Notes: generated by a model not told the origin, from the letters alone. Positions 35,465-44,968 are shown, numbered from the stretch's first letter. The stretch is DNA of 64,000 nucleotides from Rossellomorea aquimaris (GCF_020172085.1 NZ_JAIVAT010000008.1:310001-374000); one strand, 5' to 3'. A program made the numbers and translations.

Positions 35465-36784
35465 TTAGAACCCCTCCAATTCTTCCAGTGGGACCCTAAT
35501 CCAGTTTCCACTCAGCTTGTAATACCAGGAAGGTTCAAATATTAAGAACTTCTTATTGGATTCATTGGTATCCCTGATCATCTTATATCCAACGACAATG
35601 TCCTCGACATCTTCGAGTTTTTTAGAGCCTTCCTTCTTCAATGCATAAAGCACAGAAGCACCTGAAGGCAGACGAACATCTCTGATTGCATTTTTCGATA
35701 CCATATCCAGTGTAAAATACGGCCTTTCATATTTACTGATGGAATTATTTCCCCACTCTTGAATAACCTCTGCCATTTGATTTTCGTTAAAGACCGGATG
35801 GTTTTCCATAAACAGCCTGTAAACGATCTTGTTTTCTACAGAACTGCTGGAAAAGAAATGATAATCATCCGTCCAACCACCGTGATCATTGACAAATTCC
35901 ATGCTTTTTTGGAGTAAAGAAGCAGAAGGTATGGAGGAATCACTATCGACAGATAAATTGATATACGATAGCGTGCTGTATTCTTCATCCGTCTTCATGA
36001 AACTTGGTACATTGATAAAGGTATTCTTGTCTACTTCAACGTTATTTGGATCACTGAACAATGCTTTCTTAAAATCATCCAATGATAGTCTATCAGCATA
36101 GAATCGATAGCTTTTATACTCTTTTGGTGATCTGGGAAGAAAGATATTTTTCTTAGAGTTCAGAGGCTGCTCAATATATTCATCATAAGATGCTACCTGT
36201 TTCAAGAATGTTTTCTCGAATTCTTGAATACTTTCCACATTTACACGGCATTCATAAAAGTACTTCTTCCCAGAATCAAGGGATGCAAAATAAATCGTCC
36301 CTGCATCAGAGTTGACCGTGTTTAAATCGATTACGATGCGGTCGAATGAGGTAGTGGGAATGTTTTTTTCTTCAAAATGGATGACACGATTATAGATAGA
36401 AAAGGGCACATTGTCAGGAAACACTATTTCAACTTTCTTTTCTCCGTGAATCATGGACTTAATTTCATCTTTGGAATATTGATTTGAATAATCTTTTAAA
36501 TCAAACAGCGTCCAGGAACTCAATCCCTTTATGACAGTGTCCATTTCTTCTCCATCCAGCGTCCCGACCGTTTTAGTACCTGAATGATAAAAAAGTTGAT
36601 ACGGCTTGATCAATACCTTTGATAGATCAGGCTCATCAATTTTTTCCCCCACTGAAACATCAAAGGTTTCACTGCTATTAATCGTGTCATATCCGGGTTG
36701 ATACGTCCAAAGGTTAAAGGTTAGAAAAATACTGATACAAACAAGTAAGGTTAATATTATCGATTTTATTTTTTCGTATTTCAT
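35465..36784 (-). CDS. walH: WalH (YycH), negative regulator of WalK
   Basis: A protein of about 439 residues with one N-terminal transmembrane helix (about 8-25: IILTLLVCISIFLTFNLWTY) and an extracellular YycH domain of two to three subdomains. It works with WalI to restrain the WalK kinase. The ATG at 36784 overlaps the walK stop as ATGA, so the upstream TTG at 36790 is rejected. Sequence identity in this family is low, but position and size fit exactly. Confidence 0.95.
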   Translation of the reverse strand: MKYEKIKSIILTLLVCISIFLTFNLWTYQPGYDTINSSETFDVSVGEKIDEPDLSKVLIKPYQLFYHSGTKTVGTLDGEEMDTVIKGLSSWTLFDLKDYSNQYSKDEIKSMIHGEKKVEIVFPDNVPFSIYNRVIHFEEKNIPTTSFDRIVIDLNTVNSDAGTIYFASLDSGKKYFYECRVNVESIQEFEKTFLKQVASYDEYIEQPLNSKKNIFLPRSPKEYKSYRFYADRLSLDDFKKALFSDPNNVEVDKNTFINVPSFMKTDEEYSTLSYINLSVDSDSSIPSASLLQKSMEFVNDHGGWTDDYHFFSSSSVENKIVYRLFMENHPVFNENQMAEVIQEWGNNSISKYERPYFTLDMVSKNAIRDVRLPSGASVLYALKKEGSKKLEDVEDIVVGYKMIRDTNESNKKFLIFEPSWYYKLSGNWIRVPLEELEGF

Positions 36785-38607
36785 GACCAATCATCCTCTT
36801 GTCCGATATCATATGGGAGTGTAAAGACGATCGTGGTGCCTTTTCCTTCCTTACTTGTCGCCCATACATCCCCACCGTGTGCTGAAATCATTTCTTTCGC
36901 AATGGCAAGACCGAGACCGGTACCACCCATCTGTCTCGTTCTCGCTTTGTCGACACGGTAGAAACGTTCAAAGATTTTTTCAAGATTTTCCTTCGGTATC
37001 CCCAACCCTTGATCCGATACGCTGATCTCAATGTAACCATCTTTTTCTTTCACTTTAAACGTAATGGTTCCACCTTCTGGGGAATATTTCAATGCGTTGG
37101 AAATGATATTATCTAGCACCTGAGTGATTTTATCCTGATCTACTTCTACAAACAACGCCTTGTCCGGCAAAAAGCGTTGGAAGGTCACATTCATATTTTT
37201 CGTCATCTCAAAACGATCTATGATTTTATGGAAAAAGAGAATAAAGTCGATCCAATCTTTATTAAATCGATAGTCTTTGCTATCCATTTTGGATAGCTGC
37301 AGAAGATCATTGACCAATCTGATCATTCTCTCGGTTTCATTTTGAGTGACGTCTAAGAATTGAGGGGCAATGTCTTCATCCTGCCACGCACCTTCTGCAA
37401 GGGCCTCCAAATAACTTCTCATGGTCGTCAGAGGCGTTCTAAGCTCATGGGAGACATTGGCCACGAACTCCCTTCGCTCCAAATCGATTTTCTCTTGCTC
37501 CGTAATATCATGCAAAACGGCGATCAGACCGTTCACAAACCCGGTCTCTTTTTGAATGATAGAGAAATTAGCCCTCAGGATATACGGCTTATCCTTTGTG
37601 CTGTAATCTAAAATAATGGATTCCTGCTCGTTGGATAAGTCTTCGAACGTATACTCCTCATCCAATCCCAACAGTGAAATAATAGGTTGAGAAACGACTG
37701 TTTCACGTGAAACATTCAGCATGCTTGCTGCAGGATCATTGATGAGAATGACCCTTCCTTTTCGATCGGTGGCGATGACACCATCGGTCATATAGGATAG
37801 GACGGATGAAAGCTTCCGGCGCTCGCCTTCTGTCGTTGCCTGCGCTTCCTGAAGTCGCTTAGTCAGATTGTTAAACGTAATGGCCAACTGACCAATTTCA
37901 TCATACCCATACACTTTAACTTTTCGGGAGAAATTCCCTTTCGCCATGGCTAATGCCTGTTTTCGCATATCTGATATCGGCCTGGTGACGGTTTGAGCGA
38001 GTAAAACACCAAGGATAGCGGTAATGACCAGTGCAATGATCGTCCCGTTGGTGAAGATTTTATTAATATCGTTCATTTGGTCATAGACCCTCTCGATTTC
38101 CCCAACGATATAAATGGCACCAATGACTTCATTATTTGATTCAATTGGTTTTGCATGGACCCAAATGCGGTCATGTGTTTGATTATCAACATACGTGTTT
38201 TTAGAAGATACCCCCAATGCAAGTACCCTTTTTACATCTTTATCAGACGTCACTCTGTTGACAAGCTTCTGATTATTTGGATCCGAAGTCCCGATGATCC
38301 GCTTTCGATTATCAATGACCCGGATTTCTGCAATATCTGAGTTCTTACTGCTGTCTTCTAATATTCTTCTAATGTCTTCTTCCTGCGTAGGGTCATCTTC
38401 TCCACGCTCTTTTACCATTTCTTCCTTGATTGTGTACTCTAATAACTCCACTCGATTGGTAATGGAAGATTGGAAGTTTTCAACCAACTTCTGCTCAAGC
38501 TCCCTCACAAAATAAACCCCGATGATTTGCATGGCAAGGAGAATGAGCAGAACATAGATCAGAACAAATTTCAAATGGATCGAACGGGTTAAGCCAACTT
38601 TCTTCAT
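36781..38607 (-). CDS. walK: Sensor histidine kinase WalK (YycG)
   Basis: This 608-residue essential kinase controls cell-wall hydrolase genes with WalR. Domains in order: transmembrane helix 1 (about 11-33), an extracellular Cache-type domain (34-180), transmembrane helix 2 (182-202), HAMP (204-255), PAS (about 265-365), HisKA with phospho-acceptor His387 in ANVSHELRTPLTT, and an HATPase with DNIISNALKYSPEGG, DQGLGIP and GGTGLGLAI. A perfect parS site lies in the coding sequence at codons for NVSRET (about residues 298-303). The 3' end overlaps walH. Confidence 0.98.
   Translation of the reverse strand: MKKVGLTRSIHLKFVLIYVLLILLAMQIIGVYFVRELEQKLVENFQSSITNRVELLEYTIKEEMVKERGEDDPTQEEDIRRILEDSSKNSDIAEIRVIDNRKRIIGTSDPNNQKLVNRVTSDKDVKRVLALGVSSKNTYVDNQTHDRIWVHAKPIESNNEVIGAIYIVGEIERVYDQMNDINKIFTNGTIIALVITAILGVLLAQTVTRPISDMRKQALAMAKGNFSRKVKVYGYDEIGQLAITFNNLTKRLQEAQATTEGERRKLSSVLSYMTDGVIATDRKGRVILINDPAASMLNVSRETVVSQPIISLLGLDEEYTFEDLSNEQESIILDYSTKDKPYILRANFSIIQKETGFVNGLIAVLHDITEQEKIDLERREFVANVSHELRTPLTTMRSYLEALAEGAWQDEDIAPQFLDVTQNETERMIRLVNDLLQLSKMDSKDYRFNKDWIDFILFFHKIIDRFEMTKNMNVTFQRFLPDKALFVEVDQDKITQVLDNIISNALKYSPEGGTITFKVKEKDGYIEISVSDQGLGIPKENLEKIFERFYRVDKARTRQMGGTGLGLAIAKEMISAHGGDVWATSKEGKGTTIVFTLPYDIGQEDDWS
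37699..37714. promoter_or_regulatory. parS site inside walK
   Basis: TGTTTCACGTGAAACA is a perfect 16-bp match to the B. subtilis parS consensus bound by ParB (Spo0J), used to load condensin and organise the origin region. It lies in frame in walK, where it encodes VSRET. Confidence 0.95.
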
Positions 38608-38613
38608 TACATA

Positions 38614-39321
38614 TTACTCCTGTTCAGGATTTCGTAAGTAATAACCTACTCCTCTACGTGTTACGATCCAGGTAGGGTGACTTGGATTATCTTCAATTTT
38701 CTCACGGAGTCGTCTGACCGTTACATCGACAGTACGGACATCACCATAGTAATCATAACCCCAAACGGTTTGAAGCAAATGTTCACGGGTCATGACTTGT
38801 CCAATATGTTTCGCTAAATAGTGCAGAAGCTCGAATTCACGGTGCGTCAGTTCAATCGTTTCTCCACGTTTAGACACAACGTAGGCATCCGGATGGATCG
38901 TTAAGGATCCGACGGTGATTTCATTATTTTCGTCCTCAACATTTTGCTGTGCGCCGTGCTGATGTCGTCTAAGGTTGGCCTTCACCCTTGCAATCAGTTC
39001 CCGTGTACTGAAAGGCTTTGTCACATAATCATCCGCCCCGAGCTCAAGACCCAAGACTTTATCGATTTCCGAGTCTTTCGCCGTCAACATGATGATCGGC
39101 ATTTCATATTTCTTCCTGATTTCACGACACACTTCCATCCCATCACGGTTTGGAAGCATAATGTCGAGTAGTACTAGATCCGGCTTGATTTCTTCCGCCA
39201 TTTTGACCGCTTCATCTCCGTCATACGCGCAATGAACCTCATAGCCTTCTTTTTTCAAATTAAACTGTAATATATCTGCAATTGGTTTCTCATCGTCAAC
39301 AACTAATATTTTCTTTTCCAT
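38614..39321 (-). CDS. walR: Response regulator WalR (YycF)
   Basis: This 235-residue OmpR-family regulator has a receiver domain with phospho-acceptor Asp53 ([10 protein letters not shown]) and acidic pair Asp9/Asp10, and a winged-helix DNA-binding domain ([48 protein letters not shown]). It is the first gene of walR-K-H-I-J and sets transcription of autolysin genes. The start follows AAGGAGAT. The operon promoter must lie in 39322-39470. Confidence 0.98.
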   Translation of the reverse strand: MEKKILVVDDEKPIADILQFNLKKEGYEVHCAYDGDEAVKMAEEIKPDLVLLDIMLPNRDGMEVCREIRKKYEMPIIMLTAKDSEIDKVLGLELGADDYVTKPFSTRELIARVKANLRRHQHGAQQNVEDENNEITVGSLTIHPDAYVVSKRGETIELTHREFELLHYLAKHIGQVMTREHLLQTVWGYDYYGDVRTVDVTVRRLREKIEDNPSHPTWIVTRRGVGYYLRNPEQE

Positions 39322-39472
39322 GTCAATTGATCTCCTTTAGAAAAAAGTAATGTATCATATAAAGTTGTGATTAGTATAGGATTCTTCCTTTAAATTTATC
39401 ACTTTCTCCATATTAATTCATCTTTAACTCTATCATACCCTTTATTTCGACTATAATCTAAATATAACAAAG

Positions 39473-39505
39473 GGGACTGACAAATTAAATGCTTGTGTCA
39501 GTCCC
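39473..39505 (-). terminator. Terminator after the M23 endopeptidase gene
   Basis: A 10-bp perfect stem (GGGACTGACA at 39473-39482, complement at 39496-39505), then CCTTTG on the minus strand. Confidence 0.8.
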
Positions 39506-39527
39506 ATGTTTCAGTGCCTCTATTAAA

Positions 39528-41006
39528 TTACAGAACATCCAGTGGATTAATCAACGATCCGTTTTTATATACTTCGATATGCAGGTGAACGCCGGTTGCT
39601 TCACCTGTTTCCCCCATGATACCGAGTTTTTGTCCTCTTTCTACCGTTTGACCGGCAGAAACAGAGATCGAATCCAGATGAGCATAAATGGTCTTATATC
39701 CATTTCCATGATCAATCACTACTTTGTTTCCGTAACCGCCATCGTCCCATCCAGCTGAAACGACTCTTCCATTATCTACGGATTTAATCGTCTTATCATT
39801 TGGACGTGCAATATCGATTCCTTTATGCATTTTCCCCCATCTTGGCCCTTGCTTAGAGGAAATGTAACCGCCATTCGTTGGCCACGCAAAGCTTCCGGAC
39901 CCTCTTGATGGAGTGGCTTTGGTTCCCTTAATGACGATATATTTCACTGGATCTTTTAATTTTTTTTCTTCTTTTACATTTTTATCGGTTTGAGAACCAT
40001 TTACCTCTGTTGTTACAAACGTAACGGATTTCTCTCCGTCTTGACCTTCCTGCTTCACTTTCGTATCGCCTTTATTCATTGAAGAGTCTTCTTCGACTTC
40101 TTTTTCATAGGCGATCTTTTCGATTTTATTCGCTTCCTTCTTAACAAGAACATGAACTAGCGGCTCATATACAGTAACATTCAATTCCGAACCTATTTTT
40201 AGAGCGCCGTCTTCTTTCAAATCTTCATTTAACTCCAGTAATTTCCCCGTCGTCAACGAATGATCTGCAGCGATCGAACTCAACGCATCGCCTTCCTGGA
40301 CTTTATACTTTTTCTCTTCCGCTGTTCCTTTTTTAAGAAGTTCTATAGCTTCCTTCGGAGACTTTAACTCCTCCGGTTTCACTTGTGACTTCTTCATTTC
40401 TACATTTTCTTTAAATGAAATATCCAACAAACGGGTTTCATTTTCCTTCAATACGGGTAAAGAAGTGGATGTAGCATCCTTCTTTCTCTCTTCGTATTCG
40501 TTTAGCTCTTTGTCAGAAACATAGGTAAGCTTTAACGATTTAAGTGCTTCTTCAGCCGCCTTTTCATCCTTCAAATAAGCAACCGTTTTATTATTGACAA
40601 CCAAAGCATACGCATTCGCTTCGATGGATACGGAACGATTTAAATTTTCAATCACCTGTTGATTATTTGTTTTCACCGCTTCAAATACATTCTCAGGTAT
40701 GTACGTTACTTCTTCATTAAAATCTACCTGATAATCACTGTACTCTTTCTGTGCCTTTTCAAGCTTTTCTCCTAAAACGTCCTTCACTTCTTCCTGACTC
40801 GTAACAGCTCCTACATACTCATCACCCATGTAAACATGATAGATGGTTTGCAAATCTTTTTCGGACCCGGCAGATGCCGAAGCTGAAGAAAACGTTAATG
40901 TAGAAAGAGCGAGGGTTGTAATTCCAACTCTTTTTACAAATTGGTTTGATCTATGTCGAATATTAAGTTTTTCTAAAATGGGTGATAACTTCTTTCCAAA
41001 ACTCAT
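39528..41006 (-). CDS. Secreted LysM-G5-M23 peptidoglycan endopeptidase
   Basis: This 492-residue protein has a signal-like N-terminus ending near TFSSASASA (about 46), a Lys/Glu-rich region, a LysM domain (about 236-280: YKVQEGDALSSIAADHSLTT), a G5-type domain (about 285-365) and a C-terminal M23 metallopeptidase (about 375-492). M23 motifs are present: HKGIDIARP, the YGNKVVIDHGNGYKTIYAHL stretch and HLHIEVYKNG. Such enzymes cut peptide cross-bridges in the wall. Sitting directly upstream of walR, it is a natural candidate member of the WalR regulon. Confidence 0.93.
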   Translation of the reverse strand: MSFGKKLSPILEKLNIRHRSNQFVKRVGITTLALSTLTFSSASASAGSEKDLQTIYHVYMGDEYVGAVTSQEEVKDVLGEKLEKAQKEYSDYQVDFNEEVTYIPENVFEAVKTNNQQVIENLNRSVSIEANAYALVVNNKTVAYLKDEKAAEEALKSLKLTYVSDKELNEYEERKKDATSTSLPVLKENETRLLDISFKENVEMKKSQVKPEELKSPKEAIELLKKGTAEEKKYKVQEGDALSSIAADHSLTTGKLLELNEDLKEDGALKIGSELNVTVYEPLVHVLVKKEANKIEKIAYEKEVEEDSSMNKGDTKVKQEGQDGEKSVTFVTTEVNGSQTDKNVKEEKKLKDPVKYIVIKGTKATPSRGSGSFAWPTNGGYISSKQGPRWGKMHKGIDIARPNDKTIKSVDNGRVVSAGWDDGGYGNKVVIDHGNGYKTIYAHLDSISVSAGQTVERGQKLGIMGETGEATGVHLHIEVYKNGSLINPLDVL

Positions 41007-41314
41007 TGACCTGCCTCCTATAAACTAAAGCAAAAATCCCAGTTAACGGTAGTTCATTAAGCCTAATTTAGTCAAAATCTATAAAATTCGTACTTTACTA
41101 ATTTACCATAATTCGACGAAAACCGGGACGCAGAATCGTGATTGTAATACAACTGTATAATTTATCAGAAAATATTCACTGGCACTTTAGGCGAAGATCC
41201 CTGTCATAATGGGAATTAAGTGGGTCTAAAGATGGATTCTCGATTGAAATAGTGATGGTAGAAATTAGAGGATATTTGGCGATTTATGTTACACGAGTGT
41301 TACAACACATAATA
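41007..41314. other. Gene-free stretch between the M23 gene and the tRNA terminator
   Basis: Holds the M23 gene promoter on the minus strand; no repeat, operator or RNA structure that I can support. Confidence 0.5.
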
Positions 41315-41354
41315 AAAAAGTACTACGAGAGTCAAAGTCGTCGCAGTACTTTTT
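41315..41354 (-). terminator. Terminator of the tRNA cluster
   Basis: A 10-bp perfect stem (AAAAAGTACT at 41315-41324, complement at 41345-41354), 7 bases past tRNA-Phe, with TTTTTTATT on the minus strand. Confidence 0.88.
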
Positions 41355-41360
41355 GTAAGA

Positions 41361-41433
41361 TGGCTCAGGACGGAATCGAACCGCCGACACATGGATTTTC
41401 AGTCCATTGCTCTACCAACTGAGCTACTGAGCC
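41361..41433 (-). tRNA. trnF: tRNA-Phe (GAA)
   Basis: A 73-base cloverleaf with a 7-bp acceptor stem (GGCTCAG/CTGAGCC), T-loop GGTTCGATTCC and anticodon loop CTGAAAA, anticodon GAA. The CCA end is not encoded. Confidence 0.97.
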
Positions 41434-41481
41434 GTATTTTGTATGTATGTCCACCATCCACCTCATTAAATAAATGGAAAA

Positions 41482-41558
41482 TGGCGGTCCGGACGGGACT
41501 CGAACCCGCGACCTCCTGCGTGACAGGCAGGCATTCTAACCAACTGAACTACCGGACC
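41482..41558 (-). tRNA. trnD: tRNA-Asp (GTC)
   Basis: A 77-base cloverleaf with acceptor stem GGTCCGG/CCGGACC, T-arm GGGTTCGAGTCCC, anticodon loop CTGTCAC, anticodon GTC, and an encoded CCA. Confidence 0.97.
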
Positions 41559-41683
41559 AAAGTTTTTTTGCGTTAGCAAAAATAACTTTCATTATTTGCG
41601 TTAGCAAAATAGGTTTCATATGTATCCTATTTCCGTAAAGTGACATCTGGTAAACCAGCAATCTACCAATAAGGAAATAAAAA

Positions 41684-41755
41684 TGACCCATACGGGATTC
41701 GAACCCGTGTTACCGCCGTGAAAGGGCGGTGTCTTAACCGCTTGACCAATGGGCC
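41684..41755 (-). tRNA. trnE: tRNA-Glu (TTC)
   Basis: A 72-base cloverleaf with acceptor GGCCCAT/ATGGGTC (one G-U), T-arm GGGTTCGAATCCC and anticodon loop CTTTCAC, anticodon TTC. CCA is not encoded. Confidence 0.97.
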
Positions 41756-41770
41756 ATGTAAAAGAAAAAA

Positions 41771-41846
41771 TGGTGAGCCATGAAGGACTCGAACCTTCGA
41801 CCCTCTGATTAAAAGTCAGATGCTCTACCAACTGAGCTAATGGCTC
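41771..41846 (-). tRNA. trnK: tRNA-Lys (TTT)
   Basis: A 76-base cloverleaf with acceptor GAGCCAT/ATGGCTC, T-arm AGGTTCGAGTCCT, anticodon TTT in ACTTTTAAT, and an encoded CCA. It is the first of the Lys-Glu-Asp-Phe cluster, the order of B. subtilis trnY. Confidence 0.97.
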
Positions 41847-41999
41847 TCTAAGTATATATAAACACGAAGCGAAGGCTTGATCAAAGCCTCTTTCGTGACA
41901 ACGAAATTAATATTATCACAGTATGATTGTCGAGGGCAACAGTTTTTTTGTTTTTTTGTCGAAAATTATTTCTTGGGGAATAATTTGGACAATAACGGG

Positions 42000-42983
42000 T
42001 TAATGGGGGAAATTAATTTCGTCAAAATGGAGGGTATATATCCTTCCCTTATTATCACCATTAGGCTTTGCATGGGGAAAGGAACTTCTGATTAGTCTTG
42101 TCGCTAGGGGAGGAGAAGTAATGAGAAGGAAATCTCTAAGTTTTCTACTTGTTATCGTATTTCCAAATATTAAATAGTAATCTTTCAAAGCTTCAATATG
42201 ACCATTTTTCGACTTTGCATTGCAATTCGAGCAGTGCCAATTTCCATACTCCCTCACCAAGGGAAGATGATCACATCTTTCACATTTGACTCCAGGTAAA
42301 ATATCTTCTTCATTTATTTTATATGCTTGCAGAATAGAAAAATTTAGAGGAGTATCGTGCTTTTTAATCATCTTTATAATTTTTCTAAGTTCTTTATCTG
42401 TCATCAGACTTTTTTGGAAGTAGTTTTGGAGTTGAGTGATCTTACTGGGGAGTGAGGCGGCGTGGATAACCCTTTTGTTTAATGCAGCGTTTCCGGCACT
42501 GATAATGGTTTGAGGGTGGCTTATAACGACCAATCCGTTTACAGGTATTTTAGGGAGGTTATTTTTGTTCAACCATTCTTTTAATTGAATCTCTTGTCTG
42601 TTAAGTTGCAGGATTGGATCAGGATAAGCATACTCTACTCCGTTTTTGGTCTGTACAAATTGGTTGAATACAGTATCAAAATTTATTGCACCTGCTATAT
42701 TTTTCACTTCTAAAATTAAAATAAAGTAATTCGTTAAAACAAGGGTATCAATTTGAAAATAACGGCCATTCACTTCAAGTCTTATATCGTGGAAAATATA
42801 ATAATTCTTAGGGGGAAGATAACCTAACTGGTAGTCAATCGCTTTTTCTCCATTGTATCCTGCTTTAATTTTTGCGAGGTTTTCTTTCATTAGAGGGATT
42901 TTAGGGTAGTCTTTTTGCAATCGCCCCATCACTGCGTCCAATTTTAACAGTGTCAGTGGGATTTTACGTTTATTAACGTTCAT
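42000..42983 (-). CDS. NERD-domain protein with C-terminal zinc ribbon
   Basis: This 327-residue protein has a nuclease-related NERD domain (about 45-150): GYNGEKAIDYQLGYLP, the IFHDIRL strand and the acidic/EVK core QIDTLVLTNYFILILEVKNI. A helical middle is followed by a zinc ribbon (about 233-253: CERC then CSNC) and a C-terminal tail. NERD domains belong to the restriction-endonuclease fold superfamily; the D-EVK pattern suggests a possible nuclease, but no substrate is known. The gene stands alone, and the 20.5-bp-period array lies about 95-210 bases upstream. Confidence 0.88.
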   Translation of the reverse strand: MNVNKRKIPLTLLKLDAVMGRLQKDYPKIPLMKENLAKIKAGYNGEKAIDYQLGYLPPKNYYIFHDIRLEVNGRYFQIDTLVLTNYFILILEVKNIAGAINFDTVFNQFVQTKNGVEYAYPDPILQLNRQEIQLKEWLNKNNLPKIPVNGLVVISHPQTIISAGNAALNKRVIHAASLPSKITQLQNYFQKSLMTDKELRKIIKMIKKHDTPLNFSILQAYKINEEDILPGVKCERCDHLPLVREYGNWHCSNCNAKSKNGHIEALKDYYLIFGNTITSRKLRDFLLITSPPLATRLIRSSFPHAKPNGDNKGRIYTLHFDEINFPH

Positions 42984-43078
42984 TTCAACACTCCAATCAT
43001 CATTTTATACCTAAATATACTTCTACTAATAATCAATAAGTCCTGCTTCCCTGTGTAAAATCTCGTTAGAAAATTATT

Positions 43079-43191
43079 ATTATCGAGTCTTGAACATATA
43101 TTATCGACTTTCCAATTATATTATCGAGTTCTGGTAATATATTATCGACTTTCGTAATATATTATCGAGTTCCACCATTATATTATCGACC
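43079..43191. repeat. Six-unit array of ATTATCGA(G/C)T cores with 20/21-base period
   Basis: The core starts at 43079, 43100, 43120, 43141, 43161 and 43182, spacings 21, 20, 21, 20, 21. The base after ATTATCGA alternates strictly G, C, G, C, G, C. Spacers are AT-rich and vary. It lies between the DUF350 terminator and the NERD gene. Confidence 0.88.
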
Positions 43192-43257
43192 TATACTCAT
43201 CCGTCATTAATCTGATATTTTTGGACCTTCCCATCGCAGCACACTCCATATAAAAAA

Positions 43258-43281
43258 GACCCGCCACCAAAGCAGCGGATC
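43258..43281 (-). terminator. Terminator after the DUF350 gene
   Basis: A 7-bp stem (GACCCGC at 43258-43264 with GCGGATC at 43275-43281, one G-U pair) followed by TTTTTT on the minus strand. Confidence 0.75.
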
Positions 43282-43296
43282 CCTTCCCAATCATTA

Positions 43297-43710
43297 TCAA
43301 TAAGTCAAACTAGCTGCCACAACCAATCCCACGACAATCGACGCGGAGAACAGGCTGAATCCGATGGCGATGTTTCCTTCTTCCACTTTCTTGGCCAAGC
43401 TTGTACGTGGCGTCAGGACATATTCGATGATCCAGTAGGCAATGACCTGGGTCACGATTCCGATGAGGCCCCATAGGAAAGCATCCAGTAGATTAAGGCT
43501 GTTTGCCCAGACGGTGTAGATGACGATGGCGAGTCCGATGGCTTTTCCCCATAGTTTCAAGGCGACCGCGATGTTGCCTTCTTTGATTAACTTCGCTTCT
43601 GAGAACTTAGTGGTGAAGGCGAAGACGGTAATTCCTAGGATCATCAGTCCAAGGCCTGTTCCGACATGTGCCAGAAAGCTGAGTAAGGCTTCACTTGTTA
43701 TGATTTGCAT
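43297..43710 (-). CDS. DUF350 (YjfL-like) membrane protein
   Basis: This 137-residue protein has four transmembrane helices in two DUF350-type halves: LGLMILGITVFAFTTKFSEA with KEGNIAVALKLWGKAIGLAI, then IAYWIIEYVLTPRTSLAKKV with EEGNIAIGFSLFSASIVVGL. The paired EGNIA motifs are typical. Function is unknown. In enterobacteria YjfL sits with a lipoprotein (YjfM) and an ATP-grasp enzyme (YjfC), and the same neighbours occur here: it follows the ATP-grasp gene by 15 bases as last gene of the operon, with AGGAGAG before its ATG. Confidence 0.92.
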   Translation of the reverse strand: MQIITSEALLSFLAHVGTGLGLMILGITVFAFTTKFSEAKLIKEGNIAVALKLWGKAIGLAIVIYTVWANSLNLLDAFLWGLIGIVTQVIAYWIIEYVLTPRTSLAKKVEEGNIAIGFSLFSASIVVGLVVAASLTY

Positions 43711-43725
43711 GTGTTTCTCTCCTTT

Positions 43726-44967
43726 TTATATCTCCTGTATTCCGACAGGCAGAAAGTATGATTCGTTATCGGTGATGGCGTTTCCGGCCCGTATTCCGAT
43801 GGCGCCTGGATGGCCGTTTATGATGAAGCTTCCCACCATGAAGCTTGCTTCTTTTTCCCCTTCATCGGTTGTGATGACCGAGACAGGAAGGGGGCAAAAC
43901 TTTTGGTAGACAGGCAGGGTCAGCTTATAGGTATCATTCTTATCTTCTAACAGCACCTTTCCTGTGGCTTCCATGATTTTGACGGTATCTCCTTCACGAC
44001 CGAATGCAGGTTTCTGAACGAAGGTCATCCCGTTTTCCTCGAAATGTTCTGAATCAAGGTAAGTAGGGAGGAAGTAACGTTCGATCCACTCGTGTTCTTC
44101 TCCGGTGAAAAATGCGCTTCCTTCTTCATGCAGACCCCAGATGAGGGCCTGAACCCCTTTTGATTGAAGTAAAAAGGCGGAGGGAGGATTCAAGACAGCG
44201 AGCTTTCTCTCCAATACCATTTGCATCAGTTCCTGACCGACCTTTTCTTTTGTCAGGGGATCCTCATCATCGACCAGATGCTCGATGGGATAGGTTTGCC
44301 GGTATAATACATCGATCCGCTCCCCTCCGGGAGTATACGCCCCATCGTCCCGGATTTGTAGCTGATCCAAGCTGACATATTCCGAAGGGACTCCGGCAAG
44401 CGCCTGAATATATTTCGTTGTCAGGTAATCTTCCTCGTGATCAGAATGGGATGTGAAGACGATTTTTGCTTCTCCATCCCTTTGAAGGGATTTCCAGGAT
44501 GATAAGAGACCCCGTTTCAATTCTTTGGCTAATTGTGCTTCCATCCCTGCATTCGGATTCGGACAATTGAAATACTGACATACCTTTTCATTTACATGAT
44601 AGAGTTCCTTGATGAATGTTGGCGTATCGCTATTAAATTCTAATAGTTTTATATCCCCGTCAGATACGACAAAATCAAATCTCCCGATGATACATTCTTG
44701 AGGGACGGGCTTATACCTGATATATGACAAGGATTCCTCAGGATATCCAAGTTCTAATAGGGTATCATCATCCAGCTCCCGCAGCAGGTCCGCTGTTTTG
44801 TCAAAAATGGCGTACACAAGTTTGGATGCTTCATGAATCTTCAAAGGCGTATCTTTTGATAACAGATGGATATCCAATAAGGCGTATTCCATGTTATATA
44901 AATCGTGCCAGAACTCGGGCACATCTTTATAAAAGTTTCTTCTTTTTTCACTGTGCGAGGTTGTCAT
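43726..44967 (-). CDS. Glutathionylspermidine-synthase-family ATP-grasp ligase (YjfC/YgiC-like)
   Basis: A protein of about 413 residues with the GSP-synthetase C-terminal fold: IGRFDFVVSDGDIKLLEFNS (substrate/ATP-grasp start), LYRQTYPIEHL, AVLNPPSAFLLQSKG, the FVQKPAFGREGD lysine/Gly-rich loop and SFIINGHPGAIGIRAG at the end. It lacks the amidase half of true glutathionylspermidine synthase. Such stand-alone enzymes, like YjfC and YgiC, form amide bonds on an unknown substrate. The ATG at 44967 follows GGAGGG by 4 bases; the ATG at 44985 is upstream of that site. It directly follows the GGFGG lipoprotein gene. Confidence 0.9.
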   Translation of the reverse strand: MTTSHSEKRRNFYKDVPEFWHDLYNMEYALLDIHLLSKDTPLKIHEASKLVYAIFDKTADLLRELDDDTLLELGYPEESLSYIRYKPVPQECIIGRFDFVVSDGDIKLLEFNSDTPTFIKELYHVNEKVCQYFNCPNPNAGMEAQLAKELKRGLLSSWKSLQRDGEAKIVFTSHSDHEEDYLTTKYIQALAGVPSEYVSLDQLQIRDDGAYTPGGERIDVLYRQTYPIEHLVDDEDPLTKEKVGQELMQMVLERKLAVLNPPSAFLLQSKGVQALIWGLHEEGSAFFTGEEHEWIERYFLPTYLDSEHFEENGMTFVQKPAFGREGDTVKIMEATGKVLLEDKNDTYKLTLPVYQKFCPLPVSVITTDEGEKEASFMVGSFIINGHPGAIGIRAGNAITDNESYFLPVGIQEI

Positions 44968-44968
44968 A

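Noticed and set aside
43726-44967. True glutathionylspermidine synthase
   Set aside because: Only the ATP-grasp synthetase half is present, without the amidase domain, so the name of the reaction should not be transferred.
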